Positions 8,583 through 17,559 of a stretch of 64,000 nt of DNA are shown here, piece by piece; position 1 is the first letter of the stretch; each line of letters starts with the position of its first letter. The DNA is from Alphaproteobacteria bacterium (lineage in GTDB: Bacteria; Pseudomonadota; Alphaproteobacteria; Rhodospirillales; Casp-alpha2). The stretch spans positions 19,176-83,175 of the forward strand of contig JACNJX010000049.1 of the NCBI GenBank assembly GCA_014382345.1, given 5' to 3'. The notes beneath the pieces were generated by a model. That model had not been told where the DNA came from and ran no database searches. It was given only the letters and a program-made list of their open reading frames with translations. Made by a program: the position numbers and the translations under genes.

Positions 8583-9101
8583 ATGGACCTCAAGGATCAC
8601 ATTCGCTCAATTCCAGATTTCCCGAAAGAGGGAATTTTATTTTATGACATTTCAACGCTTCTTGCGCATCCCGATGCCTGGCAGGTCGCCTTGGGCCGGC
8701 TGTCGAAAATCGTTGGCTCGTATCAGCCCGATATTCTGGCGGGGATCGAATCCCGGGGGTTTCTCGTCGCTGCCCCCCTGGCATCGCGGCTCGGCCTCGG
8801 CTTCACCATGATCCGCAAGACAGGCAAACTGCCGGGCGATACCATCGGCTACGAGTACGATCTCGAATACGGCACCGACACCATCGAAATCCAGTCCGAT
8901 GCCATCGAAAAGGGGCAGCGCGTGGTTGTCCTGGATGATCTGCTGGCGACCGGCGGCACCATGGAAGCATCCATCGAACTGTTAACCAAAGTCGGCGGTA
9001 ATGTCGTCGGTGCCGCCTGCATAATCGAACTGACGTTCCTTAACGGCCGGGACAAGCTGAACGGCGTGCCCTTCGAGGCCCTGATGGCCTACGACGAATA
9101 A
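8583..9101 (+). CDS. apt: Adenine phosphoribosyltransferase
   Basis: Purine salvage enzyme that makes AMP from adenine and PRPP in the cytoplasm. Its 172 residues match the family length. The N-terminus [21 protein letters not shown] is typical of Apt, and the PRPP-binding motif [13 protein letters not shown] is at 114-126. ESRGF (56-60) is a further family signature. The ATG has AGGA about 8 bases upstream. The end overlaps the convergent mutY gene by 13 bases. Confidence 0.95.
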   Translation: MDLKDHIRSIPDFPKEGILFYDISTLLAHPDAWQVALGRLSKIVGSYQPDILAGIESRGFLVAAPLASRLGLGFTMIRKTGKLPGDTIGYEYDLEYGTDTIEIQSDAIEKGQRVVVLDDLLATGGTMEASIELLTKVGGNVVGAACIIELTFLNGRDKLNGVPFEALMAYDE

Positions 9102-10171
9102 CCTGGAACATTACGCGAGGCGTGATCCGCGATCTTTTTCATCACCGTCGGCAGCGCATGATCGGAAAAACCGGAAGGCTTGCTCCATAGCGCCCCCTCC
9201 GGTTCCCTTTTTATAGCCACCTCAGCCGTCAACACCGTCAATTCCAAATGAAAATGGGTGAAGGTGTGGCGGACGACGCCGTCCAGCCGCCGCCACCGGC
9301 CCTTTACGGGGGCCTGCTTGGCCGCCTCGGCGGAACTCCATATCTGCTTGCGCCAGTCGGTGGAGGGGAATTCCGTCATTCCCCCCAGCAACCCCTTTTC
9401 CGGCCTTTGCCGCAGCAGCACCCGGCCATCCCCCTGGACGGCCCAGAACACCATGCCGTAGCGAACCGGACGGGCGGCCTTGGCAACCTTGACGGGATAG
9501 CGTTCCGCTTCGCCCTGCCCCGCCGCCAGACATTCCGGCGTCAGCGGACAGGCGCTGCAATCCGGGGCCTTCGGCGTACACACGCCCGCGCCCAGGTCCA
9601 TCAAGGCCTGCGCAAAGTCACCGGGACGGTTTTTGGGCGTTAGCAAGGAAGCCCGCTCGCTGATCTTCTTACGGCCTTTGGGCAAGGTATCCCCCAAGGC
9701 GAACAGACGCGCGGTCACCCGTTCGATATTCGCATCCACGGGCGTCGCCCGGCGGTCGAAGGCGATGGCGGCGATGGCGGCGGCGGTATAATCACCGATG
9801 CCGGGTAGTGCTTTCAGTTCCGGCTCCGTATCCGGGAACCGCCCCGCCCTCTCCCCGGCAATCGCCTGAGCACATTTGTGTAGGTTGCGGGCGCGGGCAT
9901 AATAGCCGAGCCCCTGCCAGGCGTGCAGGACGTCGTTCAACTCCGCCTTGGCCAAGTCCCCGACCGCCGGCCAGCGGGTCGTGAAATCGTCAAAATACCC
10001 CTTTACCGCCGCAACGGTGGTTTGCTGCAGCATGATTTCCGATAGCCACACGCGGTAGGGATCAGGCGGATCGCCTTTTTTATACCGCCACGGTAGGTCC
10101 CTGGCATTGCGGTCATACCATCGAAGCAGGCGGCGGCGAACGGAAACGGGATCGGGAATTGGCGGCGTCAA
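9089..10171 (-). CDS. mutY: A/G-specific adenine DNA glycosylase
   Basis: Base excision repair enzyme that removes adenine mispaired with 8-oxoguanine. It has 360 residues. The catalytic region [10 protein letters not shown] carries E45. The helix-hairpin-helix [12 protein letters not shown] is followed by VDANIERV with D146. Four cysteines at 198, 205, 208 and 214 (C-x6-C-x2-C-x5-C) bind the 4Fe-4S cluster. A C-terminal NUDIX-like domain from about 235 checks for 8-oxoG. The start is a TTG with AGGA about 10 bases upstream; no ATG fits the conserved N-terminus better. Confidence 0.93.
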   Translation of the reverse strand: MTPPIPDPVSVRRRLLRWYDRNARDLPWRYKKGDPPDPYRVWLSEIMLQQTTVAAVKGYFDDFTTRWPAVGDLAKAELNDVLHAWQGLGYYARARNLHKCAQAIAGERAGRFPDTEPELKALPGIGDYTAAAIAAIAFDRRATPVDANIERVTARLFALGDTLPKGRKKISERASLLTPKNRPGDFAQALMDLGAGVCTPKAPDCSACPLTPECLAAGQGEAERYPVKVAKAARPVRYGMVFWAVQGDGRVLLRQRPEKGLLGGMTEFPSTDWRKQIWSSAEAAKQAPVKGRWRRLDGVVRHTFTHFHLELTVLTAEVAIKREPEGALWSKPSGFSDHALPTVMKKIADHASRNVPGYSS

Positions 10172-10265
10172 ATTTATTATTCCTGCTGAGAAGAAAATAG
10201 GTTAATTGCCGCCATGGGCATTTTGTCCGATTGCCCTGCGGCCCCACTAACCCTAGCATTCCCTT

Positions 10266-10769
10266 ATGACCACCGAAAACATCAAACGCCGCAAGCGCGG
10301 CGGCGGACCTCGGGCCCTTGCGGCATCTCTGTCGGCGGCCACCAAACCGATTTTCGGCAAGCGCGGATTTGCCGACGGGGACATCCTCAAGGACTGGGCG
10401 GGGATTGCCGGCGCTCACATGGCGGCCCATAGCCAGCCGGAAAAAATCGCCTACCCCAAGGGGGCCAGCGACGGCGGTACCCTGCATCTGCGAATCGACA
10501 GCGGCGCCATGGCCACGGAATTGCAGCACCTGCAACCCCTGTTGATCGAACGCATCAACGGATATTTCGGCTTCCGGGCCGTCGATGGAATCAAAATCAT
10601 CCAGGGGCCGCTGCCCGACAGGCAAAAAAAGCCGGACTGGTCGCCCAGAAAACTGGACCCGGGGGAAGAAAGCAGACTGGCGGAAAACCTGATGGACGTT
10701 GACGATGAGGACCTCCGCAAGGCGCTGCAAACCCTGGGCCGCGCCGTCATCGGGCGAAGCGGGCATTAA
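10266..10769 (+). CDS. DUF721 protein, DciA-like
   Basis: A 167-residue protein of the DUF721 family. After a basic N-terminus (IKRRKRGGG) comes the domain with the core ILKDWAGIAGAHMAAHSQPEKI and the strand pattern LHLRIDSGAMATELQHLQPLLIERIN. In many bacteria DUF721 proteins (DciA) help load the replicative helicase; whether this one does is inference. It is the first gene of a plus-strand group with a DsbA-like protein and smc. Confidence 0.8.
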   Translation: MTTENIKRRKRGGGPRALAASLSAATKPIFGKRGFADGDILKDWAGIAGAHMAAHSQPEKIAYPKGASDGGTLHLRIDSGAMATELQHLQPLLIERINGYFGFRAVDGIKIIQGPLPDRQKKPDWSPRKLDPGEESRLAENLMDVDDEDLRKALQTLGRAVIGRSGH

Positions 10770-10914
10770 TGCACCGCCAATAATCGAACCGAGCGAAAAT
10801 GCCCGCCGGGCAAGGCAAATGAAAAAAGCGGTGGATAACCTTGCAAAAGGATTCGACTCTGCGGCAACAGCGAATCTATTATCGCATCAACATATTGTGC
10901 TTTGGGAGGCGTGT

Positions 10915-11532
10915 TTGAGCCGAATAGTACCAAGTCTTGCGGTTATCGCCCTGCTTCTGGCGCCTGTTACGGCTCCGGGAACGGCTGTTGCAGCGATCGT
11001 CAGCCTAGAAGAGGCCAAATCCGAAATGGTCCTGGGCCAGGCGGATGCGCCCGTGACCATGGTGGAGTTTTCTTCGCTCGGCTGTCCCCATTGCGCCAGG
11101 TTTCACCGCGATACCCTGCCCCAGATCAAAAAAGAATATATCGACACTGGCAAGGTGAAGCTGGTCTACCGGGATTTCCCCTTAGGCACGGCGGCCCTGG
11201 CGGCGGCCATGGTTGCCAGATGCGCCGGACCGAATAAATTTTTCGGCTTTATCGAAATTCTGTTCCGCTCCCAGCTCCGCTGGGGCAAGAGCGAAAACCC
11301 GCAGGAGGAACTGTCCAAGGTGGCGCGTTTCGGGGGCCTGTCGAGGGACGATGTCCAGGCGTGTTTGAAAAACCAGCCGCTGCTTGAGCACATCCGCGGC
11401 ATCGCCCTGGACGGACAGATGGACCACAAGGTCAATTCAACGCCGACCTTTATTATCGGCGATGAGATCATCTCCGGCGCGCAACATTTCGACGAATTCA
11501 AGAAGGTCTTCGACAAGGCACTGAAGAAGTAA
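10915..11532 (+). CDS. DsbA-like periplasmic thioredoxin-fold protein
   Basis: Probably a secreted thiol-disulfide oxidoreductase of 205 residues. The active site is CPHC in SSLGCPHCARFH and the cis-proline loop is STPTFIIG. The TTG at 10915 is chosen because GGGAGG lies 5-6 bases upstream and it opens a signal peptide (SRIVPSLAVIALLLAPV, ending about TAVA). An ATG at 10819 is in frame but would bury this signal behind 32 extra residues. It lies between the DciA-like gene and smc, with a 15-base gap to smc. Confidence 0.85.
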   Translation: MSRIVPSLAVIALLLAPVTAPGTAVAAIVSLEEAKSEMVLGQADAPVTMVEFSSLGCPHCARFHRDTLPQIKKEYIDTGKVKLVYRDFPLGTAALAAAMVARCAGPNKFFGFIEILFRSQLRWGKSENPQEELSKVARFGGLSRDDVQACLKNQPLLEHIRGIALDGQMDHKVNSTPTFIIGDEIISGAQHFDEFKKVFDKALKK

Positions 11533-11547
11533 TGGGAAGGCACGGCT

Positions 11548-14500
11548 TTGCTGCGTTTTAATAAACTCCGGCTTTCGGGCTTTAAATCTTTCGTAGACGG
11601 CTCGGACCTGCAAATCGAACTGGGTCTCACCGGCGTCGTCGGCCCTAACGGTTGCGGCAAGTCCAATCTGGTCGAAGCGTTACGCTGGGTCATGGGGGAA
11701 ACGTCCGCCAAGCAGATGCGCGGCGGTGAAATGGACGACGTTATCTTCGGCGGCACCCGCAACCGGCCTGCGCGAAACATCGCCGAAGTGATTCTCAGCC
11801 TCGACAATTCCGCCCGTGTCGCGCCTGCTCAGTTTAACGACACCGACGAGTTGGAAATCAGCCGGCGCATCGAGCGTGACAAAGGCTCCACCTACCGCGT
11901 AAACGGCCACGAAGTCCGGGCCAAGGATGTGCAACTCCTGTTCGCCGACAGTTCCACCGGCGCGCGCTCCACGGCGCTGGTCAGCCAGGGTAAGATCAGC
12001 TCAATCATCGCCGCCAAGCCGACGGAACGCCGCCTGCTGCTGGAGGAAGCCGCTGGCATCACCGGACTGCATTCCAGGCGCCACGAGGCCGAGTTGCGTC
12101 TGCGCGGCGCGGAAACCAATCTGGAACGCCTGGACGATATTCTGGTCACGTTGGAAGCCCAGTTAGCGCATTTGAAGAAACAGGTCCGCCAGGCCACCCG
12201 TTACCGCAACCTGTCCGACCATATTCGCAAGGCTGAAGCGACGCTGTTTTTCCTGCGCTGGACGGCGGATGAACAAACGCTGGAAGCCGCGACCAGGGAA
12301 TTCGGTGAAATCGAGACCATGGTCAACACGCTGACCGGCGCCGCGGCCAAAGCCGCCGCCCAGCAGGCCGAATGCGCTGCCGAGCTTCCAAAACACCGCC
12401 AGGCCGAGGCCGAGGCGGCGGCTGAACTACAACGCCTGACACTGGCCCGGGATGGCCTGGACGCCGAGGAACAACGGGTTGTCGAACAGGCCGAAAGCTG
12501 CCGCAACCGCATTCAGGAAATCGCCGCCGACAGAACCCGTGAAGAAGCCCTCATTCATGACGCCGCCGCCGCCCTGACCCGCATGGAAGAAGAACGCGAC
12601 CGCATCCAGGCACCGGCGGACGGCGAACAGGATGCCCTGGCGGAAGCGGCAGAAAACCTGGCTGGCGCCAATGCCCGTGTGGAAGACCTGGATGGCAGGC
12701 TTGCCACCCTCACCGAGCGGGTGGCCAATGACGAAGCCCGCCGGACATCCCTGGAGCACAAGCTCACCGACCTGACGGGCCGAAGGGAACGCCTTGATAG
12801 CCGCCGCCTGGCCATCACCAGCCAGAGCGACCAGCTCCAAAAGGACAGCCCGGAAAGCTCCGAACTTGCAGAAGCCGAACAGCATCTGATCCAGACGGAG
12901 AGCACACGCGAACAGGCCCGAAACGCCGTCGCCGGCGCGGAATCGATCCGCGAAGACGCGATTTCCCGAAACAGCACAGCCGCCGCCGAAGCTCACGAAA
13001 CCAAAGCCGCCGCCACCCGTCTCAAGGCGGAGGTCGAGGCCTTGAGCGAAGTTCTCGATGCCGAAGACCATGACCAGTGGCCGCCTGTGATTGACGCGCT
13101 CGGCGTCGAGGCGGGTTATGAAGCCGCCCTCGCTGTCGCCCTTGGCGAAGATCTATCGGCATCCGATAACGAAGCCGCGCCCAGCCATTGGCGCACTTTA
13201 GGCCCCATGAGCAACCCGCCGGCGCTGCCCACAGGCGCGCGGCCTTTAAGCGATTTCGTCCGGGCGCCTGCGGCCCTGGACCGCAGACTGTCGCAGGTCG
13301 GCGTCGTCGAGACCGATGACGAAGCCCGCCGTCTAACGCAAAGCCTCGCCCAGGGGCAGCGCATCGTCAGCCAGTCCGGCGGTTTGTGGCGTTGGGACGG
13401 ATATACCATTTCCGCCACCGCCACGACCCCCGCCCAGGCCCGCCTTGAACAACGCAAACGCCTCAAGATCGGTCAGGAAAAACTCGCCCGGACGGAAGCC
13501 GAAGCCAAGACAGCCGAAGACCGCCACACCGCCGCCAAGGCCACCGAAGAAAAGGCTCGCTCAGACGAAAAAGCCGCCCGCGAAACCGCCACAGAAGCCG
13601 ACGCCGCCTATGCCCAGGCTCGCGACCGGGTTGCCGAGATCAAGGAACGATCTGCCGGACGCATATCCCTGCTAGAATCCCTGAGCGAACAACTCATCAA
13701 TATCGGCACCGACCTGGAACACCTGGACGAGGAGGAAAGGGAAGCCAGAGACGCCCTCTCATCCATTCCCGACGCCGAGGGGCCGCGCGCTGAAATTGCC
13801 GCATTGCGCGAAGACCTTTCCGGACACAGGGCCGATCAGGTGGAGTGCCAGAGCCGTTACGACACGCTTGAGCGGGCAGCCGAAGAACGTATCCAGCGCC
13901 TGGCCGCAATCGAATCGGAAACGGAATCCTGGGTCGCCCGCCGGCAAATCGCCCTGACCCAGTTGGAGCAACTGACGGAGCGCCGGGAAGGCCTTGAACG
14001 GGACCTGGAGCGCCTCGCCGCCAGGCCTGCCGAAATCCAGGAACAGCGCCAGTCCCTTTTGGCTTCGCTGGAAACGGCGGAAGGAAACCGCAAGACCCAG
14101 GCCGACACCCTGGCCCAGTCGGAACAAGCCCTGGCCGAAGCCGACAAGGTGCTTCGCAGCGCCGAAACCGAACTGGCTGCGGCGCGGGAAAACATGATCC
14201 GGCTGGAAGGCTTGGCCGAACAAGCCAAACAATCCTGTCTGGCTTTGGCTGAGCGCATCAAGGACCGGCTGGAATGCCGCCCGGACCAGTTGTTCGAGAT
14301 TTCCGGGCTCAAGCCCGAAGCCGAGTTGCCGGAACTGGAAGCCATTGAACGCAAGGTCGAACGCCTCAACCGGGAACGGGAAACCATGGGGCCGGTCAAC
14401 CTCAGGGCGGAAACCGAGGCCGAAGAAATGAAAGAGCAGATCGATACGCTGGAAAGCGAGCGCGATGACCTGCTGAAAGCCATCGACAAACTGCGCCGGG

Positions 14501-15012
14501 GCATTTCCGAACTCAACCGTGAAGGCCGCCAGCGCCTGTTGGAATCCTTTGATCAGGTCAACAAGCATTTCCAGGAACTGTTCGTCCAGATGTTCGGCGG
14601 CGGCCGCGCGCACCTGGAACTGACGGAATCCGATGACCCGCTGGACGCCGGGCTGGAAATCATGGCCAGCCCGCCGGGCAAGCGGCTGCAAATTCTATCC
14701 CTGCTGTCTGGTGGAGAACAGGCCCTGACGGCGCTGGCGCTGTTGTTCGCGGTTTTCCAGACCAACCCCGCGCCGATCTGTGTGCTGGACGAGGTCGACG
14801 CCCCGCTGGATGACGCCAACGTTGACCGCTTCTGTTCCCTGGTCGAAACAATGGCATCCACCGATACCACCCGCTTCATCATCATCACGCATCACCGAAT
14901 GACCATGGCCCGCATGGATCGTCTGTACGGCGTCACTATGACGGAACGCGGCGTCTCGCAGTTGGTTTCCGTGGACCTTCAGCGCGCCGATGAGCTCAGA
15001 GCCACGGCTTAA
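11548..15012 (+). CDS. smc: Chromosome segregation protein SMC
   Basis: A 1154-residue ATPase that organises and helps segregate the chromosome with ScpA/ScpB, which are not in the window. The N-terminal Walker A GPNGCGKSN is at 32-40. Two long alanine- and glutamate-rich coiled coils flank a hinge around residues 505-630. The C-terminal ABC signature is LSLLSGGEQALTALALLF and the Walker B is PICVLDEVDAPLDD. The start is TTG, with GGAAGG about 9 bases upstream. The N-terminus LRFNKLRLSGFKSFVD is the family start. Confidence 0.95.
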   Translation: MLRFNKLRLSGFKSFVDGSDLQIELGLTGVVGPNGCGKSNLVEALRWVMGETSAKQMRGGEMDDVIFGGTRNRPARNIAEVILSLDNSARVAPAQFNDTDELEISRRIERDKGSTYRVNGHEVRAKDVQLLFADSSTGARSTALVSQGKISSIIAAKPTERRLLLEEAAGITGLHSRRHEAELRLRGAETNLERLDDILVTLEAQLAHLKKQVRQATRYRNLSDHIRKAEATLFFLRWTADEQTLEAATREFGEIETMVNTLTGAAAKAAAQQAECAAELPKHRQAEAEAAAELQRLTLARDGLDAEEQRVVEQAESCRNRIQEIAADRTREEALIHDAAAALTRMEEERDRIQAPADGEQDALAEAAENLAGANARVEDLDGRLATLTERVANDEARRTSLEHKLTDLTGRRERLDSRRLAITSQSDQLQKDSPESSELAEAEQHLIQTESTREQARNAVAGAESIREDAISRNSTAAAEAHETKAAATRLKAEVEALSEVLDAEDHDQWPPVIDALGVEAGYEAALAVALGEDLSASDNEAAPSHWRTLGPMSNPPALPTGARPLSDFVRAPAALDRRLSQVGVVETDDEARRLTQSLAQGQRIVSQSGGLWRWDGYTISATATTPAQARLEQRKRLKIGQEKLARTEAEAKTAEDRHTAAKATEEKARSDEKAARETATEADAAYAQARDRVAEIKERSAGRISLLESLSEQLINIGTDLEHLDEEEREARDALSSIPDAEGPRAEIAALREDLSGHRADQVECQSRYDTLERAAEERIQRLAAIESETESWVARRQIALTQLEQLTERREGLERDLERLAARPAEIQEQRQSLLASLETAEGNRKTQADTLAQSEQALAEADKVLRSAETELAAARENMIRLEGLAEQAKQSCLALAERIKDRLECRPDQLFEISGLKPEAELPELEAIERKVERLNRERETMGPVNLRAETEAEEMKEQIDTLESERDDLLKAIDKLRRGISELNREGRQRLLESFDQVNKHFQELFVQMFGGGRAHLELTESDDPLDAGLEIMASPPGKRLQILSLLSGGEQALTALALLFAVFQTNPAPICVLDEVDAPLDDANVDRFCSLVETMASTDTTRFIIITHHRMTMARMDRLYGVTMTERGVSQLVSVDLQRADELRATA

Positions 15013-15027
15013 AGCCGTCTTTAAGCC
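15006..15027 (+). promoter_or_regulatory. Stem-loop at the smc-atpI junction
   Basis: GGCTTAAAG (15006-15014) and CTTTAAGCC (15019-15027) form a perfect 9-bp stem with a 4-base loop that includes the smc stop codon. There is no T tract, so it may protect the end of the smc message or weaken read-through into atpI. Confidence 0.45.
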
Positions 15028-15051
15028 TGATCCTTGAGCGGGAGGCTCCCA

Positions 15052-15450
15052 ATGAGCGATGACAGCCCGGAAAAACCGCCAGAACGCCCATCAGAGCCCA
15101 CTATGGACATGCTCGACAAACGGCTTCGCGAGGCCCGTGGCCGGGCCCAGGAATCAGCCCCGAAAAAAAGTGATAAGAATCAGCCTCCGGGCAGTGCACT
15201 TGGTCTTGCAATGCGCGTCGGTGTCGAGTTAGTTTCTGCCCTCGCCATCGGGGTGGCGATCGGCTGGCTTCTCGACCGCTGGCTCGGCACCCGACCATGG
15301 TTGATGCTGGTGTTCATTTTTTTGGGCGGCGCAGCCGGTATCTTGAATGTTTACAGAATGGCCAGCGGTTTCGGATATGCCGTTGGCTACCAAAATGACG
15401 ATACACCCGGGGACGGGTCACGGGACGACGACACCCGGAACGAAGGATAA
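15052..15450 (+). CDS. atpI: F0F1 ATP synthase assembly protein AtpI
   Basis: A small inner membrane protein of 132 residues thought to help assemble the c-ring. The N-terminal 45 residues are hydrophilic and proline-rich. Two membrane segments follow: VELVSALAIGVAIGWLLD and WLMLVFIFLGGAAGILNVY. The ATG at 15052 has GGGAGG 7 bases upstream; an upstream TTG at 15034 is less likely. It heads the F0 operon, as usual in alphaproteobacteria. Confidence 0.88.
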   Translation: MSDDSPEKPPERPSEPTMDMLDKRLREARGRAQESAPKKSDKNQPPGSALGLAMRVGVELVSALAIGVAIGWLLDRWLGTRPWLMLVFIFLGGAAGILNVYRMASGFGYAVGYQNDDTPGDGSRDDDTRNEG

Positions 15451-15455
15451 AGACG

Positions 15456-16187
15456 TTGGCCGCAGGTCACAGCCCACTCGCTCAATTCGAAATTAAACGC
15501 TGGGTGCCGATTGAAATCGGCAACGTGGATGTCTCGTTCACCAATTCGTCCACCTTCATGGTGTTGACGGTGATCGCCACCAGCGCCTTTCTGATCCTCG
15601 GCATGCGCCGCAACGCCCTGGTGCCCGGGCGCTGGCAGTCGATGGTGGAACTGTCCTACATCTTCATCGCCAATCTGGTGAAAGACACGGTCGGCTCCGA
15701 AGGCCGGCCTTATTTTCCGTTCATCTTCACGGTGTTCATGTTTGTCCTGGTCGGCAACCTGTTCGGCATGGTGCCATACGGCTTTACCTTCACCAGCCAC
15801 ATCATCGTCACCTTCACCATGGCGTTTGTCGTGTTTATCGGCGTGACCATCATCGCCATCGCCAAACACAAGATGCACTTTTTCACGTTTTTCATGCCGC
15901 CCGGCGTACCCATGATCATGGCGCCGCTGCTGATACCCATTGAAATCATTTCCTACCTGTCCAGGCCGATCAGCCTGAGTGTGCGTCTGTTCGCCAATAT
16001 GCTGGCCGGACACACCTTGTTGAAGGTGTTCGCAGGCTTTGTGATCTCGCTCGGCATGTTCGGGGTCTTTCCGCTGGCCTTTGTCGTCGCGCTGACCGGT
16101 CTGGAAATCGTCATCGCCCTGTTGCAGGCCTTTGTCTTCACCATTCTGACCTGCCTTTATCTCAACGATGCGCTTCATCTGCATTAG
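15456..16187 (+). CDS. atpB: ATP synthase F0 subunit a
   Basis: The proton-channel stator subunit, 243 residues with 5-6 membrane helices. The essential arginine lies in SLSVRLFANMLAGH, and the late helix GLEIVIALLQAFVFTILTCLYL completes the half-channels. The start is TTG with AAGGA about 8 bases upstream, giving the alphaproteobacterial N-terminus MAAGHSPLAQFEIK. It follows atpI by 5 bases and is followed by an 81-base leader before atpE. Confidence 0.95.
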   Translation: MAAGHSPLAQFEIKRWVPIEIGNVDVSFTNSSTFMVLTVIATSAFLILGMRRNALVPGRWQSMVELSYIFIANLVKDTVGSEGRPYFPFIFTVFMFVLVGNLFGMVPYGFTFTSHIIVTFTMAFVVFIGVTIIAIAKHKMHFFTFFMPPGVPMIMAPLLIPIEIISYLSRPISLSVRLFANMLAGHTLLKVFAGFVISLGMFGVFPLAFVVALTGLEIVIALLQAFVFTILTCLYLNDALHLH

Positions 16188-16268
16188 GACCCCAGCAGAA
16201 AAGAACGCGTCTTTTACTTCCTATTTTAACCGTTAAACTGAATTCCAAAGCTAGAAAGGAAACTTCCC

Positions 16269-16493
16269 ATGGATCTCGAAGCAGCCAAATTGATTGGCGC
16301 GGGTTTGGCCGTTATCGGCGTGATCGGTTCCGGTATCGGCATCGGCACCATATTCGCCTCATTCATTCAGGCGGTCGGCCGTAACCCGGCGGCGCAGCCC
16401 GCCGTCTTCCCGATGACCATGCTGGGCTTTGCGCTGGTGGAAGCCATCGCGTTGTTTGCCCTGGTGATCGCCCTCGTCATCCTGTTTGGCTAA
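16269..16493 (+). CDS. atpE: ATP synthase F0 subunit c
   Basis: The rotor-ring proteolipid, 74 residues forming a helical hairpin. The first helix is glycine-rich (GAGLAVIGVIGSGIGIG), the loop is RNPAAQP, and the second helix carries the proton-binding carboxylate E58 in LGFALVEAIALF. The AT-rich leader and an AGAAAGGA ribosome site upstream suit the high expression this subunit needs. A hairpin follows the gene. Confidence 0.96.
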   Translation: MDLEAAKLIGAGLAVIGVIGSGIGIGTIFASFIQAVGRNPAAQPAVFPMTMLGFALVEAIALFALVIALVILFG

Positions 16494-16523
16494 CCCCAAT
16501 CAGGTCTAACCTTGCCCCTGCGG

Positions 16524-16541
16524 CGCCGGGACAACCCGGCG
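16524..16541 (+). promoter_or_regulatory. Stem-loop between atpE and the b' gene
   Basis: CGCCGGG (16524-16530) and CCCGGCG (16535-16541) form a 7-bp stem with an ACAA loop and no T tract. It may stabilise the atpE end of the message or limit read-through, helping subunit c to be made in excess over b and b'. Confidence 0.45.
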
Positions 16542-16563
16542 TCCGGGGTCATGGGGAACCGGC

Positions 16564-17055
16564 ATGCCGCAACTAGACGTCTCAACTTTCCTGCCGCAGA
16601 TTTTTTGGCTGGTGATCACGTTCACCGCTCTTTTCCTCATCATGTGGAAAATCGCGGTGCCCGGCATCGCCAACACGCTGGAAACCCGGCAAAAGCGGAT
16701 CGAAGACAACCTGGACAAGGCGACTCAGGCCAAACAGGAAGCCGAAGAAACCCTTGCTGCTTATGAGGCATCCATGGGCGAAGCCCGGACCGAAGCCCAG
16801 GGCATTCATGCCGAGGCCGCCAAGGGGCTTTCCGATGAAGCCGACGCCCGGGGAGCCGAACTGTCTGAAAACCTGAGCGGTAAGATCTCCGAAAGCGAGG
16901 CCGAAATCCGGCGCGCCGTGGAGGCCGCCATGGACAGTGTCCGCGATATCGCCACAGAGGTTGCGGGCGATGCCCTGGAGAGACTGACAGGACAGCCGGC
17001 GGACGATAAAGCCTTAAGCGGCGCCGTTGATCGCGCGCTCAAGGCCGACGGTTAG
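16564..17055 (+). CDS. atpG: ATP synthase F0 subunit b'
   Basis: One of two peripheral-stalk subunits, 163 residues. One membrane helix near the N-terminus (FLPQIFWLVITFTALFLIMW) is followed by a long charged coiled coil with alanine and glutamate heptads. Having both b' and b is typical of alphaproteobacteria and phototrophs. The next gene, subunit b, follows almost directly. In this lineage the b' gene is called atpG or atpF2; the name is by position and order. Confidence 0.9.
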   Translation: MPQLDVSTFLPQIFWLVITFTALFLIMWKIAVPGIANTLETRQKRIEDNLDKATQAKQEAEETLAAYEASMGEARTEAQGIHAEAAKGLSDEADARGAELSENLSGKISESEAEIRRAVEAAMDSVRDIATEVAGDALERLTGQPADDKALSGAVDRALKADG

Positions 17056-17070
17056 GAAACGGTGAACGGT

Positions 17071-17559
17071 ATGGCATTCCTTCATGATCCGACTTTCTGG
17101 GTGCTGGTGGCGTTCGTCATCTTCATCGCCGCCGCCGCCCGGCCCATTATTCGCCTCGCCACGGCGGGCCTGGACAAGCGGGCCGATAAAATCCGCAATG
17201 ACCTGGAAGAAGCGGAAAAGCTGCGCCAAGAGGCACAGGACCTGCTGGCCGGATATCAGCGCAAACAACGTGACGCCATCCAGGAAGCCGAAGACATCGT
17301 CCAGCATGCCCGCGAAGAAGCCGAACGGCTCGCCGTCCAGGGCCGTGAAAATCTGGAGGCCGCACTGGAGCGGCGCAAGAATCTGGCGCTGGAACGCATT
17401 GCCCAGGCCGAAGCCCAGGCCATTGACATCGTCCGCGCCAAGACCGTGGACCTCGCCCTGGATGCCACCCGCGAATTCCTGACCAAGGAGCTAAAGGGCA
17501 AACAGGCCGACGCGCTGATCGATCAGGCGATTAAGGATCTTCCGGAAAAGCTTCACTAA
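17071..17559 (+). CDS. atpF: ATP synthase F0 subunit b
   Basis: The second peripheral-stalk subunit, 162 residues. It has a short N-terminal membrane helix (FWVLVAFVIFIAAAARPI) and then a long coiled coil (RKNLALERIAQAEAQAIDIV). The ATG at 17071 gives the usual MAFLHDPTFW start with GGTGA just upstream; a GTG at 17062 with AGGA before it is an alternative adding three residues. It is the last gene of the F0 operon and overlaps by 4 bases the convergent membrane protein gene. Confidence 0.92.
   Translation: MAFLHDPTFWVLVAFVIFIAAAARPIIRLATAGLDKRADKIRNDLEEAEKLRQEAQDLLAGYQRKQRDAIQEAEDIVQHAREEAERLAVQGRENLEAALERRKNLALERIAQAEAQAIDIVRAKTVDLALDATREFLTKELKGKQADALIDQAIKDLPEKLH

Noticed and set aside
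10831..10839. A DnaA-box-like GTGGATAAC
   Set aside because: Single copy with a mismatch to the consensus, inside the leader or early codons of the DsbA-like gene; no cluster or AT-rich unwinding region, so not an origin.
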